DNA of 8,038 bases from Spirochaetaceae bacterium (GCA_031284085.1 JAITAM010000156.1:1-8038), one strand, 5' to 3'. Shown: positions 1-6,267, counted from the stretch's first letter. Translations and numbers: made by a program. Notes: generated by a model from the sequence alone, not told the origin.

Positions 1-595
1 CAAAAATTGAGAGAAGACGCTCTTTCCCCCGATATTACCCATTACACCATGGTTCGTCCGGCAGCAGCCGCAGGCACGGCCTGCTTGTAAGCAAAAAGCC
101 GCACCCCGCCCTTTGATAGTAGCGCCGGGAACTTGTGGAAGCTCTCCGCCTTATGTGATAATGGTCAGAACAGGCCAGACCTCAAGGCCAGCTTGTTTCA
201 ACGTTTCGGCATTGTATCGGGAGCGGAGGTACGGGTTTTTGGCTTTATAAACGATCGTAAAAGACTCATATTCCATAGAAAAAGGTTCGGCATTGTACCG
301 AGAATAAGCGCACACCTTTTGCCTACAGGCAGGTCAGCCTGCTCTAACCTTTCGATTGCTGTTCTACTCTCTGTTTGTTTATCATAGGGCGTTTTAAGTT
401 CTGACATAGTTCTGGCATGATACGGTCCAAACTGACAACTTTCTGAGGTCGGAGGTCTCAGCCGCAGGCTGCTTCAAAGGTTGTTGTATCGGGAATGGTG
501 TACGGCTTTTTGCCTGAAAGAAGCGGGAGAGGGAACGCAGGCACGGCCTCTTCCTAAACTTTGCGTTGTATCGGGAACGGAGTACGACTCTGACT
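1..595. repeat. Gene-poor region with degenerate REP-like modular repeats
   Basis: No ORF here has a credible start, ribosome site or recognisable domain. The stretch holds several imperfect copies of one motif. Its core is TTGTATCGGGA followed by a GTACGG-like stretch, then CTTTTTGCC, then a GCAGG/CCTGC hairpin. Copies are visible at about 204-248, 285-342, 479-520 and 557-590. An inverted copy at about 70-104 carries GCAAAAAGCCGCAC beside the hairpin GCAGGCACGGCCTGC. The 14-mer CGCAGGCACGGCCT occurs exactly at 69-82 and again at 536-549. A similar hairpin, GCAGGTCAGCCTGC, is at 329-342. The last copy ends six bases from the dehydrogenase stop codon. The arrangement resembles REP or MITE-type dispersed repeats that have accumulated between genes and decayed. 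No transposase or clear target-site duplication was seen. The repeat relationship is directly visible; its mobile origin is inferred. Confidence 0.6.
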
Positions 596-1561
596 CTAGA
601 AAGAGGTTGAGCCTGTCCGGTAGCCTGTTTCTAAATCTACAGTGTTCATCAGCGGCTTTCCAGCTTTGTAGCGGACTGCATTTTCAATACAAATTGATAA
701 AATTGCCTCGTAGGTTTCACGCAGAGAGAAACCACCCGATACATGCGGTGTAATAATAACATTTTCAATACGCCAGAGTTTGTGGCCTAAAGGAAGCGGC
801 TCAGGATCAGTTACATCAAGCGCCGCACCGCCAAGCGCACCGGATTCAAGACTATCACACAAAGCGTCAGTGTCAACCGCAGACCCGCGGCCGATATTAA
901 CAAGAACAGCGCCCCTCTTCATTAGTGCAAGCCGTTCCCGATTAAAAAGCCCTTTGGTTCCGCTAGTACCCGGCAGGCAAAGAGCAACAATATCCGCACG
1001 AGGCAGCACTTCATCAAGCCGGTTAATCAACACAAGCTCATCAACAAAATCCGGCTTGTCGACACCGATCCGCCTCACTCCTATTACAGAAGAACCAAGC
1101 GCCTTCATTCTTTGAGCAAACTCTCCCCCGATATTTCCCAAACCGACCACGAGTACTAAAGAACCTTTGATACTTTTTACCGTTCCACGCGGCATCCAGC
1201 GCCCTTTGTTCTGTTCATCACGATACTGGTGCAGACGTTTATATAATGAAAACACACACGCAACTATATGTTCAGCAATAGCATGACCGTATGCACCGGT
1301 TGCATTGGTAACAGTAGTTTCAGCACCAAGCGCCGCCCTATCGTAACCTTCCGTCCCAGCCGATTGAAGCTGTATCCATTTAAGCGCTTTATACGCCCCA
1401 AGCGTTTTTGGCTCCGGATTGCCAAAAATAATCTCGGTGTTCTGTATTATATGCGGATCTATAGCAGCATTCTTTGCATGGACTACCGTTATTCCCGCAA
1501 GAGCCGCTTCAAGCCGACTCAAAAATGTCTGTTCCGCTTCAAACAGCACCAACGCATACAT
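596..1561 (-). CDS. D-2-hydroxyacid dehydrogenase, NAD(P)-dependent
   Basis: This 321-residue protein has the full D-isomer-specific 2-hydroxyacid dehydrogenase layout. An N-terminal substrate-domain half (about 1-95, with SAGTEGYD at 67-74) is followed by a Rossmann nucleotide-binding domain (about 95-280). A C-terminal helix then returns to the substrate domain. The dinucleotide motif GLGNIGG spans 140-146. The catalytic trio expected in the family is present: Arg225 in GRGSAVD, Glu254 in TDPEP and His273 in TPHVSG. The family reversibly reduces 2-oxoacids to D-2-hydroxyacids in the cytoplasm, and the substrate cannot be read from sequence. Length is normal. The tail after VDLETGY is a short extra stretch (RTGSTSF) next to the repeat-rich 3' flank. 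The ATG lies 17 bp after the chemoreceptor stop, so co-transcription is likely. The upstream AGAGAAAAG is only a weak ribosome site. No T-tract terminator is evident downstream. Confidence 0.93.
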   Translation of the reverse strand: MYALVLFEAEQTFLSRLEAALAGITVVHAKNAAIDPHIIQNTEIIFGNPEPKTLGAYKALKWIQLQSAGTEGYDRAALGAETTVTNATGAYGHAIAEHIVACVFSLYKRLHQYRDEQNKGRWMPRGTVKSIKGSLVLVVGLGNIGGEFAQRMKALGSSVIGVRRIGVDKPDFVDELVLINRLDEVLPRADIVALCLPGTSGTKGLFNRERLALMKRGAVLVNIGRGSAVDTDALCDSLESGALGGAALDVTDPEPLPLGHKLWRIENVIITPHVSGGFSLRETYEAILSICIENAVRYKAGKPLMNTVDLETGYRTGSTSF

Positions 1562-1578
1562 TTCTTTTCTCTGTGCAA

Positions 1579-3444
1579 CTAGGTTGTAAAGTGAGCAACC
1601 AATGCCTCCATGCTATTGATATTAACAATCATCTTTTCTGTAACTTTACTAACTTTTTCCGAAGAATTTTCCACATCACCAAAACCGTCTGTAATACGCG
1701 CAACATGCGATTGGGTTTCTTGAGAAGCCTTCTTTGCATTTACCATTGTATTCAGTACTTGTTTACTAACATCACCCAGCTCCTGTGAACTTTTATACAC
1801 ATTATCTGTAACTTGAGTTACCACTTGAAACGTTTTTACTATTTGAGAGGAACTGACTTTCTGTTCGTTCATTACCCGCTTTACTTCCTGTACAACGACA
1901 TCTGTTTTTCCAATACGATCGGAAACCCGAATAAAGGCATCTTCAGAATCTTTTGAAGCGCTCACAACTTCGGTAATAGCCCGCTGAACCATATTGATTT
2001 CTTGACGGATATTTTTTGATTGATCGGCAGAAGTTTCTGCAAGTTTTCTGATTTCATCGGCTACTACGGCAAACCCTGCGCCGGAATCGCCTGCATGAGC
2101 CGCCTCAATAGCTGCATTCATAGCAAGCAGGTTGGTTTGACTGGCTATTGTAGCAATGACTTTATTTGCTTCCAGCAACGCCGATGAACGTTCTGCTATG
2201 AGAGCGATTTTATTTTTTGATTCTTCCTGTGCGCGCCTGCCCTGCTCCGATAGAGATATAAGTTCAGTAAAATGTTCTGCCATGATGGCACTAGAGGTGC
2301 TTACATGGTTGATATTTTCAACCAGCTTGTCTATTACCTCAGAAGAAGAACTCACGCTGCGCGCCTGTTCTGCTATCATTTTTCCCATAGCATTGATAAT
2401 CTGAACGATTTTCTCGACCGCCTCGCTTGAATCAGTAACAAGATCGGCTTGTTTTTGGGATACATTTTTTACACCGCTGATGCTTTCAGCAATTCGAGAA
2501 ACAGCAGAAGCGCTTATTTTTGCATTTTCTTGGAGACTGCTGCCGATACTCATAAATTCCTGCTGTATCTTTTTAACTTCCCGCATAGTAGAAGCAATAT
2601 TTGAACAAAAAAGATTCAGGCGTTCCACAATACTTCCAATCTCATCAATGGAAACCACACGAATACGCTGTTTGAGGTTCTTGTTTTGAGAAACTAATTG
2701 GTCTGCCTGTTGAATGACATTATTATAGATAGTTTGAACGTGTCTAACAAGATTTACAAAAGCGTATGATATTATAAGAAGGAAAATGAAGAATGAAACA
2801 CCTAAAATGCCAAGCATTTTTCGGAACATTTCAGTATTATTCTGCTTTGTTACGTCCAGTAACAAGAAAATTGATGCCCCTGCAAGCAAGACAACTACAA
2901 TACAAATAAAAAGAGGAATGATTAACAGCTTGCGCGCCTGCCGGGACTCCAAAAGTTCCAAAGGATAGCGAATAATATTTTGAGAATCTAAGAAAACTGA
3001 TACTAATCTATCTGTGATGATATAAGCAACACCTGAGAATAAAAAACAAAAAGCCAACTGAAATAAAAAGACACCCACACGCACCCCCGATTGGATGCCT
3101 AAGATCGTTCCGCAAAACGTAATGATGCCTATGTATGCTGCTATTATAACTAATTCAATCGCTAGCCCATGCAGCGGCAGGTCGCCTAGGGTCTTCAAAC
3201 CAGACTTATTAAAGTCTGGTTTTAGCTGCCCGCCTTGAAAATCTTCCTTAAAAATCAAACTGCTTCGGTAATAGTTGAATATACTTCCACAAAGGAACAC
3301 CACACTTACCCCTGCAAGCACCAAAAAAGCCCACGTTTGTCCACCACTTCCACGGAAAAGGAGTATTGATACTACCATAATAACAATTTCCGCTAAAGTA
3401 CATCCGCCTACAGCGGCAAGATATGATTTCTGTGTTTCATTCAT
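1579..3444 (-). CDS. Methyl-accepting chemotaxis protein with six membrane helices
   Basis: This 621-residue chemoreceptor has an unusual N-terminal half. Six hydrophobic helices are visible at about 9-30, 38-58, 94-116, 124-143, 173-196 and 210-232, with no large extracytoplasmic sensor domain between them. A HAMP-like coiled region (about 233-290) follows, then a long cytoplasmic signalling hairpin. The conserved tip spans about 433-470 ([19 protein letters not shown], then [14 protein letters not shown]). The usual Arg of EAARAG is His450, which I recall as common in spirochaete receptors. There is no C-terminal CheR-docking pentapeptide; the protein ends VAHFTT. Its role is to control CheA/CheW kinase arrays and so flagellar rotation. 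The ligand is unknown and may be membrane-embedded or energy-related. The ATG at 3444 is preferred because GGGGGG (3452-3457) sits 7 bp upstream as ribosome site. A longer reading from TTG at 3459 would consume that site. It is followed closely by the dehydrogenase. Confidence 0.95.
   Translation of the reverse strand: MNETQKSYLAAVGGCTLAEIVIMVVSILLFRGSGGQTWAFLVLAGVSVVFLCGSIFNYYRSSLIFKEDFQGGQLKPDFNKSGLKTLGDLPLHGLAIELVIIAAYIGIITFCGTILGIQSGVRVGVFLFQLAFCFLFSGVAYIITDRLVSVFLDSQNIIRYPLELLESRQARKLLIIPLFICIVVVLLAGASIFLLLDVTKQNNTEMFRKMLGILGVSFFIFLLIISYAFVNLVRHVQTIYNNVIQQADQLVSQNKNLKQRIRVVSIDEIGSIVERLNLFCSNIASTMREVKKIQQEFMSIGSSLQENAKISASAVSRIAESISGVKNVSQKQADLVTDSSEAVEKIVQIINAMGKMIAEQARSVSSSSEVIDKLVENINHVSTSSAIMAEHFTELISLSEQGRRAQEESKNKIALIAERSSALLEANKVIATIASQTNLLAMNAAIEAAHAGDSGAGFAVVADEIRKLAETSADQSKNIRQEINMVQRAITEVVSASKDSEDAFIRVSDRIGKTDVVVQEVKRVMNEQKVSSSQIVKTFQVVTQVTDNVYKSSQELGDVSKQVLNTMVNAKKASQETQSHVARITDGFGDVENSSEKVSKVTEKMIVNINSMEALVAHFTT
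3197..3222. repeat. Perfect 11-bp inverted repeat inside the chemoreceptor gene
   Basis: AAACCAGACTT (3197-3207) and AAGTCTGGTTT (3212-3222) are exact reverse complements separated by four bases. The repeat encodes part of the cytoplasmic loop between helices 2 and 3 ([10 protein letters not shown]). As RNA it would fold strongly on either strand. On the plus strand the right arm runs into TTTT, so it resembles a weak terminator for antisense transcription. Confidence 0.7.
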
Positions 3445-3451
3445 TACTCTA

Positions 3452-3457
3452 CCCCCC
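3452..3457 (-). promoter_or_regulatory. Ribosome binding site deciding the chemoreceptor start
   Basis: On the minus strand GGGGGG, followed by TAGAG, lies 7 bp upstream of ATG at 3444. This supports the ATG over the in-frame TTG at 3459, whose first codons would be the ribosome site itself. Confidence 0.6.
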
Positions 3458-3467
3458 AATTTGTTAA

Positions 3468-3505
3468 ATTGATGATACTACATCAATAAACAAAAAAGAA
3501 TTATA
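3468..3505 (-). promoter_or_regulatory. Leader region of the chemoreceptor gene: -10-like box and inverted repeat
   Basis: Reading the minus strand, a perfect TATAAT occupies 3505-3500. No convincing -35 hexamer lies 16-18 bp before it, because that position is an A-tract. Downstream, ATTGATG and CATCAAT (3468-3474 and 3481-3487) form a 7-bp inverted repeat with a 6-base spacer, between the -10-like box and the ribosome site. It could be an operator or a leader hairpin. Promoter activity is an inference from one hexamer. Confidence 0.3.
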
Positions 3506-3507
3506 TC

Positions 3508-3530
3508 GCCGCGATTAGCGGCTTTTTTTT
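3508..3530 (+). terminator. Intrinsic terminator reading on the plus strand, antisense to its neighbours
   Basis: GCCGC and GCGGC form a 5-bp GC-only stem around GATTA, followed directly by eight T residues. This is a canonical rho-independent terminator on the plus strand. Both flanking genes are on the minus strand, where the stem is preceded by A8 and has no immediate T-run. It would therefore be poor at ending the HD-GYP transcript. It may instead block antisense transcripts coming from the chemoreceptor side. Confidence 0.55.
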
Positions 3531-3546
3531 CGGTATCAGTCAGTTA

Positions 3547-4608
3547 TTATTGGATGCGTCGTGATATTTCTTCAAATCGGTTGCTAATTTCAACGACTCT
3601 ATCGGTAAGAAATGGATCGAATTGTGTTCCTTTTCCTTTGGCTATAATTGCTATAGCTTCATCATGTGCAAGAGCTGCTTTATAAACACGGGTACACACT
3701 AACGCATCGTACACATCAACTAATGATACGATCCGAGCGGCCAACGGTATATCAAAAGCGGCAAGCCCGCTCGGATAACCATTGCCGTCAAAACGTTCAT
3801 GGTGATATGTGGCAATGCCTTGACAGTGTTTAAGGTACATCAAGTCTTGATCTTTTACAGCTTTCATTATTTCTTCAATAATATTTCTGCCTACAGTAGT
3901 ATGGGTTTTCATAATTTCATATTCTTCCGGATCAAGCTTTCCGGGCTTGAGCAGTATTTTATCGGGAATACCTATTTTGCCAACATCATGGAGTACTACC
4001 GATTTAACAATAATATCCGGCTTCAGATCAATGAGTTCATCTCTGTACGCAGAAGGAGTGTCTAAGATGTAATCAATCAATGCTTTTGCTAAATACTGGG
4101 TGCGTTTTACATGGCTGCCTGATTCAAGGTTCCGGTATTCAATAATATTAGCCATAGACTGGAGTATATTATCCAATGTTGCAGTCATTTCTGCGGTTTT
4201 TGTAGCAACCATTGCTTCAAGATTATCACTGTAATTTTTTAGTTCAATTTGATTCTTTACCCGCAGCTTAACAATTTCAGGCAAAAAAGGCTTAGAAATA
4301 AAGTCTACAGCCCCGGTTGAGAGAGCTTCGGTTTCTGAATCAGACGTTGTAATAAAAATGACTGGTATTCGTCTGAGAGAAGAGTCCCTTTTCATATTCT
4401 CAAACATTTCATACCCGTTCATTTCCGGCATGAATATATCAAGTAAAATAATTTTAGGAAGTGTCGTTGTTGAATGAAGCACTTCAAGAGCTTGTATTCC
4501 ATTATTAGCAGTAATAACGTGATAAGTATCCTTGAGGATTTCCTCAAGGATCATCACGTTCATATCAACATCATCAACAACAAGTACTGTTGGAATAGTA
4601 TCAGACAT
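3547..4608 (-). CDS. Response regulator with HD-GYP cyclic-di-GMP phosphodiesterase domain
   Basis: This 353-residue cytoplasmic protein begins with a receiver domain (about 6-122). It has the acidic pair Asp12/Asp13, phospho-acceptor Asp57 (LLDIFMP), Thr87 and Lys106 (SKPF). A helical linker (about 123-150) leads to an HD-GYP domain (about 150-345). Metal and substrate residues are intact: His166, the HD pair 207-208 followed by GKIGIPD, His236, His269-His270, the GNGYP signature (275-279) and Asp298 in SLVDVYD. The family hydrolyses cyclic di-GMP to pGpG or GMP, and phosphorylation of Asp57 should control activity. The architecture is RpfG-like. The start ATG overlaps the end of the Hpt gene by 8 bp (ATGTCTGA), indicating translational coupling and shared function. 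The gene ends with tandem stops TAATAA. An active enzyme is expected from the retained ligands. Activity itself is not shown. Confidence 0.96.
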   Translation of the reverse strand: MSDTIPTVLVVDDVDMNVMILEEILKDTYHVITANNGIQALEVLHSTTTLPKIILLDIFMPEMNGYEMFENMKRDSSLRRIPVIFITTSDSETEALSTGAVDFISKPFLPEIVKLRVKNQIELKNYSDNLEAMVATKTAEMTATLDNILQSMANIIEYRNLESGSHVKRTQYLAKALIDYILDTPSAYRDELIDLKPDIIVKSVVLHDVGKIGIPDKILLKPGKLDPEEYEIMKTHTTVGRNIIEEIMKAVKDQDLMYLKHCQGIATYHHERFDGNGYPSGLAAFDIPLAARIVSLVDVYDALVCTRVYKAALAHDEAIAIIAKGKGTQFDPFLTDRVVEISNRFEEISRRIQ

Positions 4609-4933
4609 AACGGCTAAGCACCTTATTTATAGCACCTATAGTTTCAGCGAAACATACTTTTATCTTTTCTAGAGAATCTTCTTGGACAGCATGAGCTTTA
4701 ATCTCTATCTCTAAGCTCTTACTCTGTTCATACAGAGCAGTAAGCGATAGATTTGCAGCTATGCCTTTAATAGTATGTATCGCACTTTGTGCTTTCACAT
4801 AATCTTCGGCTTGCAGCGCCTCAAAAATATCATTCAAATTATTGGCATCTTTGAACTTAGTTAATAACCGAATGTACAATTTTGTATTGTTCAAAACTCG
4901 GCCAAGCCCTTCGGTTTCGTTCACGTATTCCAT
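4601..4933 (-). CDS. Stand-alone histidine phosphotransfer (Hpt) protein
   Basis: This small 110-residue, mostly helical protein carries the Hpt motif HTIKGIAANL. His53 is the expected phospho-acceptor and Lys56-Gly57 are in the conserved places. The length matches a single four-helix Hpt module. There is no kinase or receiver domain, so it must receive phosphate from a separate hybrid sensor kinase and pass it to a receiver. The overlapping REC-HD-GYP gene is the obvious partner. GGAGG (4945-4949) lies 11 bp before the ATG, slightly long spacing. An in-frame stop just upstream rules out a longer product. This gene is first in its operon. The family assignment rests on the His motif and helical pattern and is fairly secure. 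The partner assignment is inferred from context. Confidence 0.9.
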   Translation of the reverse strand: MEYVNETEGLGRVLNNTKLYIRLLTKFKDANNLNDIFEALQAEDYVKAQSAIHTIKGIAANLSLTALYEQSKSLEIEIKAHAVQEDSLEKIKVCFAETIGAINKVLSRYV

Positions 4934-4959
4934 GTTTCAATGATCCTCCACTATAAAAA

Positions 4960-4988
4960 ATGATAACACCCTTATTAAAAACATTCAA
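4960..4988 (-). promoter_or_regulatory. Candidate sigma-70-type promoter for the Hpt/HD-GYP operon
   Basis: On the minus strand TTGAAT (4988-4983), a 17-bp spacer and TATCAT (4965-4960) precede the GGAGG ribosome site of the Hpt gene. The -35 part lies in a two-copy direct repeat (AAAAACATTCAATA on the plus strand at 4977-4990 and 4995-5008, 18 bp apart). The upstream copy might be a second -35 or an activator site. Confidence 0.45.
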
Positions 4989-5034
4989 TACTAAAAAAAC
5001 ATTCAATAAATAAACCGGCGCCTCTAAGTCTTTT

Positions 5035-5047
5035 AAGCCTTAGGCTT
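5035..5047. repeat. Palindrome between the 229-residue gene and the Hpt operon
   Basis: AAGCCT and AGGCTT flank a single central T, a 13-bp near-perfect palindrome in the gap 4934-5127. It has no T-run on either strand, so it is not a convincing terminator. It could be an operator for the Hpt operon. The rest of this gap holds the Hpt promoter repeats and nothing else recognised. Confidence 0.3.
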
Positions 5048-5127
5048 CAGATAGATACGTTTAGGCAGACCTTGCGCTGCACTTGGTCAAAGAGGCCCCT
5101 GAACTTTGATTTTGAGTAGTACAGGAG

Positions 5128-5817
5128 CTACGGGACAGTTACTGCGCTTACGGGTCCCCACGGGCCCGGTTCGTCTTTGGCGTTCATGTAACAGGCTGAA
5201 AGGTAGAGCATCATACCGCGGCATAAATCAAAGTCGATTTGAAGGTTTTTTCGTTTGCTTGTAATTCTGTTGGGCAGCTCTGACCCGCTTGTTGGAACTT
5301 CTGTCATCTTGATAAAGCTCCCTGCGCTCCCTTCTCCAATAAAGCCGAAGCCTATACAAACTTTTTCATCCGCACGGGGATCGTTTGAGGCTTTGCCGTT
5401 AAGGGGGCCTCTGTGGTTTAGCACAACTTGCCCGGGCGCAGGGAAGCTAACCGTTATGGAAGGCACAGCATCAGGCTGCGCTATGGGAGAATAGTTACGG
5501 TTCGGCATACGCAGCAGCAAAGCAGAGTAGTCCTCGTCTACCAAAGGCGGCGAAAGAAAAAAGCGCTCTTTAATATACTGCATTTTTGCGATAAGGGTGC
5601 TAAAGACACGGTTACATTCAGCAATGCTAATAGGAGAGCGTTCTCCTGAAAGGACATGGTCAAGGCAGGTTTCAGCCTGCGTGGTAAGCCCCCCCAGCTC
5701 TGTAATATCCTTGTCGGGAATACCCAGACTTGCACCTCGTGCGGTGCCGATTTCTGTCCATACTCTGGCCATATTGACCTGTTCAACCCGTTTAGTGGGA
5801 AGCCAGCGGTGTTTCAT
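5128..5817 (-). CDS. Conserved hypothetical protein with fibronectin-III-like C-terminus
   Basis: This 229-residue protein has no signal peptide or membrane helix and is predicted cytoplasmic. The N-terminal part (1-100, starting MKHRWLPTKR) is helical. It includes a conserved-looking segment around residues 70-95 (CNRVFSTLIAKMQYIKERFF, then LSPP). A proline-rich linker (about 105-125) follows. The last 105 residues look like a beta-sandwich, ending in LSACYMNAKDEPGPWGPV, the pattern of a fibronectin-III final strand. I recall proteins of this plan (MKxRWLPTK at the start, GPWGPV near the end) in Treponema and some Bacteroidetes, but cannot name a function. An adhesion-like or carbohydrate-related role would be a guess. 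The start is well supported by AAGGAG five bases before ATG. A TTGACA promoter lies upstream, next to the 21-bp repeat array, so the gene is divergent from the VOC gene. No clear terminator follows. Confidence 0.87.
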   Translation of the reverse strand: MKHRWLPTKRVEQVNMARVWTEIGTARGASLGIPDKDITELGGLTTQAETCLDHVLSGERSPISIAECNRVFSTLIAKMQYIKERFFLSPPLVDEDYSALLLRMPNRNYSPIAQPDAVPSITVSFPAPGQVVLNHRGPLNGKASNDPRADEKVCIGFGFIGEGSAGSFIKMTEVPTSGSELPNRITSKRKNLQIDFDLCRGMMLYLSACYMNAKDEPGPWGPVSAVTVP

Positions 5818-5888
5818 TGTTACTCCTTTTCACCTCTCTTATCTCCTTTGAATTTTGTTTTTGAAGAAAAGGTTATTGAGCCGAAGTA

Positions 5889-5917
5889 ATATTAGTTACC
5901 TCTATTACTCTTGTCAA
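5889..5917 (-). promoter_or_regulatory. Candidate promoter for the 229-residue gene
   Basis: On the minus strand a perfect TTGACA (5917-5912), 17-bp spacer and TAATAT (5894-5889) point toward the gene starting at 5817. The -10 is weak. The hexamer begins 15 bp from the tandem array. AAGTAATAT is directly repeated on the plus strand at 5884-5892 and 5916-5924, overlapping both promoter boxes. Confidence 0.45.
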
Positions 5918-5932
5918 GTAATATAATGATGA

Positions 5933-6163
5933 AATATGCACCGACATATTTAGAATATGCACCGACATATTTGGAATATGCACCGACATATTTAGAATAT
6001 GCACCGACATATTTGGAATACGCACCGACATATTTGGAATACGCACCGACATATTTGGAATATGTACCGACATATTTAGAATATGCACCGACATATTTGG
6101 AATATGCACCGACATATTTGGAATATGCACCGACATATTTAGAATATGCACCGACATATTCCG
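5933..6163. repeat. 21-bp tandem array, 11 copies, made of alternating inverted half-sites
   Basis: Eleven uninterrupted 21-bp units fill the divergent intergenic region. Each unit is AATATG, spacer CACCGA, CATATT, then linker TRG; the last unit ends CCG. AATATG and CATATT are reverse complements, so the array is a continuous string of dyads with alternating 6-bp and 3-bp spacers. Variation is limited to transitions: TAG or TGG linkers, AATACG in units 5 and 6 (6017-6058), and TACCGA in unit 7 (6059-6079). The period equals two helical turns, so all dyads would lie on one face of the DNA. Two frames are open through the array. One on plus reads YAPTYLE repeats (5911-6207) and one on minus reads NMSVHIP/L repeats (5873-6283). 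Neither has a ribosome site. I treat it as noncoding, possibly a regulator-binding or copy-number-variable element. Confidence 0.93.
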
Positions 6164-6178
6164 CGCTTCATTTGTCCC

Positions 6179-6208
6179 TTGACAATTCTGTACTATCGTG
6201 CCTATGAT
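6179..6208 (+). promoter_or_regulatory. Promoter for the VOC/ABC-transporter genes
   Basis: A perfect TTGACA (6179-6184), an 18-bp spacer and TATGAT (6203-6208, five of six consensus bases) lie 60 bp before the VOC start and 15 bp after the tandem array. Transcription would begin near 6215. The leader contains a small inverted repeat, GAATAA/TTATTC (6221-6236). Confidence 0.6.
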
Positions 6209-6253
6209 AAATTGTAGCATGAATAACTTATTATTCTTTAGACTTGTAACTTT

Positions 6254-6261
6254 GAGGAGGG
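6254..6261 (+). promoter_or_regulatory. Ribosome binding site selecting the TTG start of the VOC gene
   Basis: GAGGAGGG ends 6 bp before TTG at 6268. A nearer ATG at 6263 is out of frame, only 1 bp after the site, and meets a stop after four codons (ATG TTT TGG GAG TAA). The TTG is therefore the real start. Initiation at the ATG, if it occurs, would compete with the main gene. Confidence 0.6.
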
Positions 6262-6267
6262 TATGTT

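Noticed and set aside
1..42. Minus-strand open frame from ATG at 42 running off the left edge (MGNIGGKSVFSQFL), partly resembling the dehydrogenase GNIGG motif
   Set aside because: Only 14 codons are visible, there is no good ribosome site, and the resemblance rests on a shared CCCCCGATATT. It may be the start of a gene beyond the edge but cannot be supported.
133..387. Plus-strand 84-codon ORF
   Set aside because: It is composed of repeat sequence, lacks a ribosome site and has no domain features.
198..407. Minus-strand 69-codon ORF starting MSELKTPYDK
   Set aside because: There is no ribosome site, and most of its length is made of the repeat copies. The first 20 or so codons could be a gene remnant, but nothing recognisable remains.
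481..753. Plus-strand 90-codon ORF running into the dehydrogenase 3' end
   Set aside because: It is antisense to a well-supported gene and its 5' part is repeat sequence.
3445..3459. Extended chemoreceptor start at TTG 3459 adding MGGRV
   Set aside because: Those codons coincide with the GGGGGG ribosome site for the ATG at 3444.
5933..6163. CRISPR array
   Set aside because: The 21-bp units are directly contiguous with no unique spacers, and no cas genes are nearby.
5933..6163. Iterons of a replication origin
   Set aside because: No replication initiator gene, DnaA-box cluster or plasmid-type gene is visible. The promoter-flanked setting favours gene regulation.
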